Source: Mesorhizobium sp. (GTDB taxonomy: Bacteria > Pseudomonadota > Alphaproteobacteria > Rhizobiales > Rhizobiaceae). From it: a DNA stretch of 6,333 nt. Below, one piece after another: positions 6,111-6,333 of the stretch. The position numbers and the translations under genes were made by a program. A model generated the notes under the pieces. It saw only the letters and a list, made by a program, of their open reading frames with translations, was not told where the DNA came from and made no database searches. The stretch spans positions 1 to 6,333 of the forward strand of contig JAUYMV010000212.1 in NCBI GenBank assembly GCA_030698645.1, read 5' to 3'. Each line of letters opens with the position of its first letter. Position 1 is the stretch's first letter.

Positions 6111-6125
6111 TCACTGGCCCGAATA

Positions 6126-6155
6126 TTGAAGTGCATCCATTCCCTCACCATCATA
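6126..6155 (+). promoter_or_regulatory. Candidate htpX promoter overlapping a divergent -10
   Basis: On the plus strand ATTGAAG (to 6131) and CACCATCAT (6146-6154) are separated by 14 bases, resembling heat-shock sigma-32 elements (CTTGAAA / CCCCATNT). The same bases also read as a weak sigma-70 site (TTGAAG, 17 bases, CATCAT). htpX is a heat-shock gene in E. coli, which makes this reasonable. On the minus strand TATGAT at 6150-6155 could be the -10 of the DUF1674 gene, though I see no matching -35. The two would overlap. Tentative. Confidence 0.3.
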
Positions 6156-6219
6156 TAGGGACCGCATCGAATTCGGTAGGTGGCGCGATGTCCGCGACGC
6201 CTTTGCAACGGAGACAGGC

Positions 6220-6333
6220 ATGAACCTCATTCGCACCGCAATGCTGCTCGCCTTCATGACGGCGCTGTTCATGGGCGTCGGCTATCTGATCGGCGGTAGC
6301 GGCGGCATGATGATCGCCTTTTTCATCGCCGCC
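6220..6333 (+). CDS. htpX: Zinc metalloprotease HtpX, N-terminal fragment cut by the window end
   Basis: Inner-membrane zinc metalloprotease of the M48 family that degrades damaged or misfolded membrane proteins, working with FtsH. Only the first 38 codons are in the window. They encode the conserved N-terminus [10 protein letters not shown], then [18 protein letters not shown] and IAFFIAA: the first membrane hairpin of HtpX and a very characteristic sequence. The HExxH zinc site lies outside the window. The start is ATG 6220, with GGAG at 6210-6213, six bases upstream. It diverges from the DUF1674 gene. Confidence is high despite the short fragment. Confidence 0.93.
   Translation, partial: MNLIRTAMLLAFMTALFMGVGYLIGGSGGMMIAFFIAA

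Noticed and set aside
5782..6114. 111-residue N-terminal extension of the transglutaminase
   Set aside because: It lies out of frame over the DUF1674 gene and is low-complexity Arg/Gly sequence; the domain starts at the ATG at 5781.

Overview
This is a high-GC window whose gene set best fits an alphaproteobacterium, probably Hyphomicrobiales (Rhizobiales). The clues are a DUF1674/SDHAF4 gene divergent from htpX, a small periplasmic class I cytochrome c, a DUF6522-like small protein and a fused peptide-transporter permease/ATPase. The assignment rests on remembered family distributions, not on a search.

Left part (1-3594, plus strand): the 3' end of a peptide/nickel-type ABC importer operon. 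The first gene enters from outside the window and fuses a DppC-type permease to a DppD-type ATPase. It overlaps by 4 nt (ATGA) a DppF-type ATPase, which overlaps by 4 nt (GTGA) a serine alpha/beta hydrolase of the dienelactone-hydrolase type. The three are almost certainly translated as a coupled unit, so the hydrolase may act on whatever the importer brings in. The substrate-binding protein and the DppB-type permease are presumably upstream, outside the window.

Middle (3595-4911): a small DUF6522-like gene (plus) converges on a periplasmic c-type cytochrome (minus) that has a clean signal peptide and a very strong ribosome binding site. Beyond it lies a 545-base interval without a conventional gene. 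It carries what looks like a compact plus-strand transcription unit: a possible promoter, a 14-nt Shine-Dalgarno complementary to the end of 16S rRNA, a 22-codon ORF, a small hairpin and a strong bidirectional intrinsic terminator.

Right part (4912-6333): a minus-strand transglutaminase-like protein and, upstream of it, a DUF1674 protein (SDHAF4 family, succinate dehydrogenase flavoprotein assembly). The start of htpX (membrane zinc metalloprotease) diverges from the DUF1674 gene across a 109-bp intergenic region.

I found no tRNA, rRNA, CRISPR array, insertion sequence or prophage signal. Most of the window is ordinary chromosomal housekeeping and transport. The least explained part is the small transcription unit at about 4608-4840.
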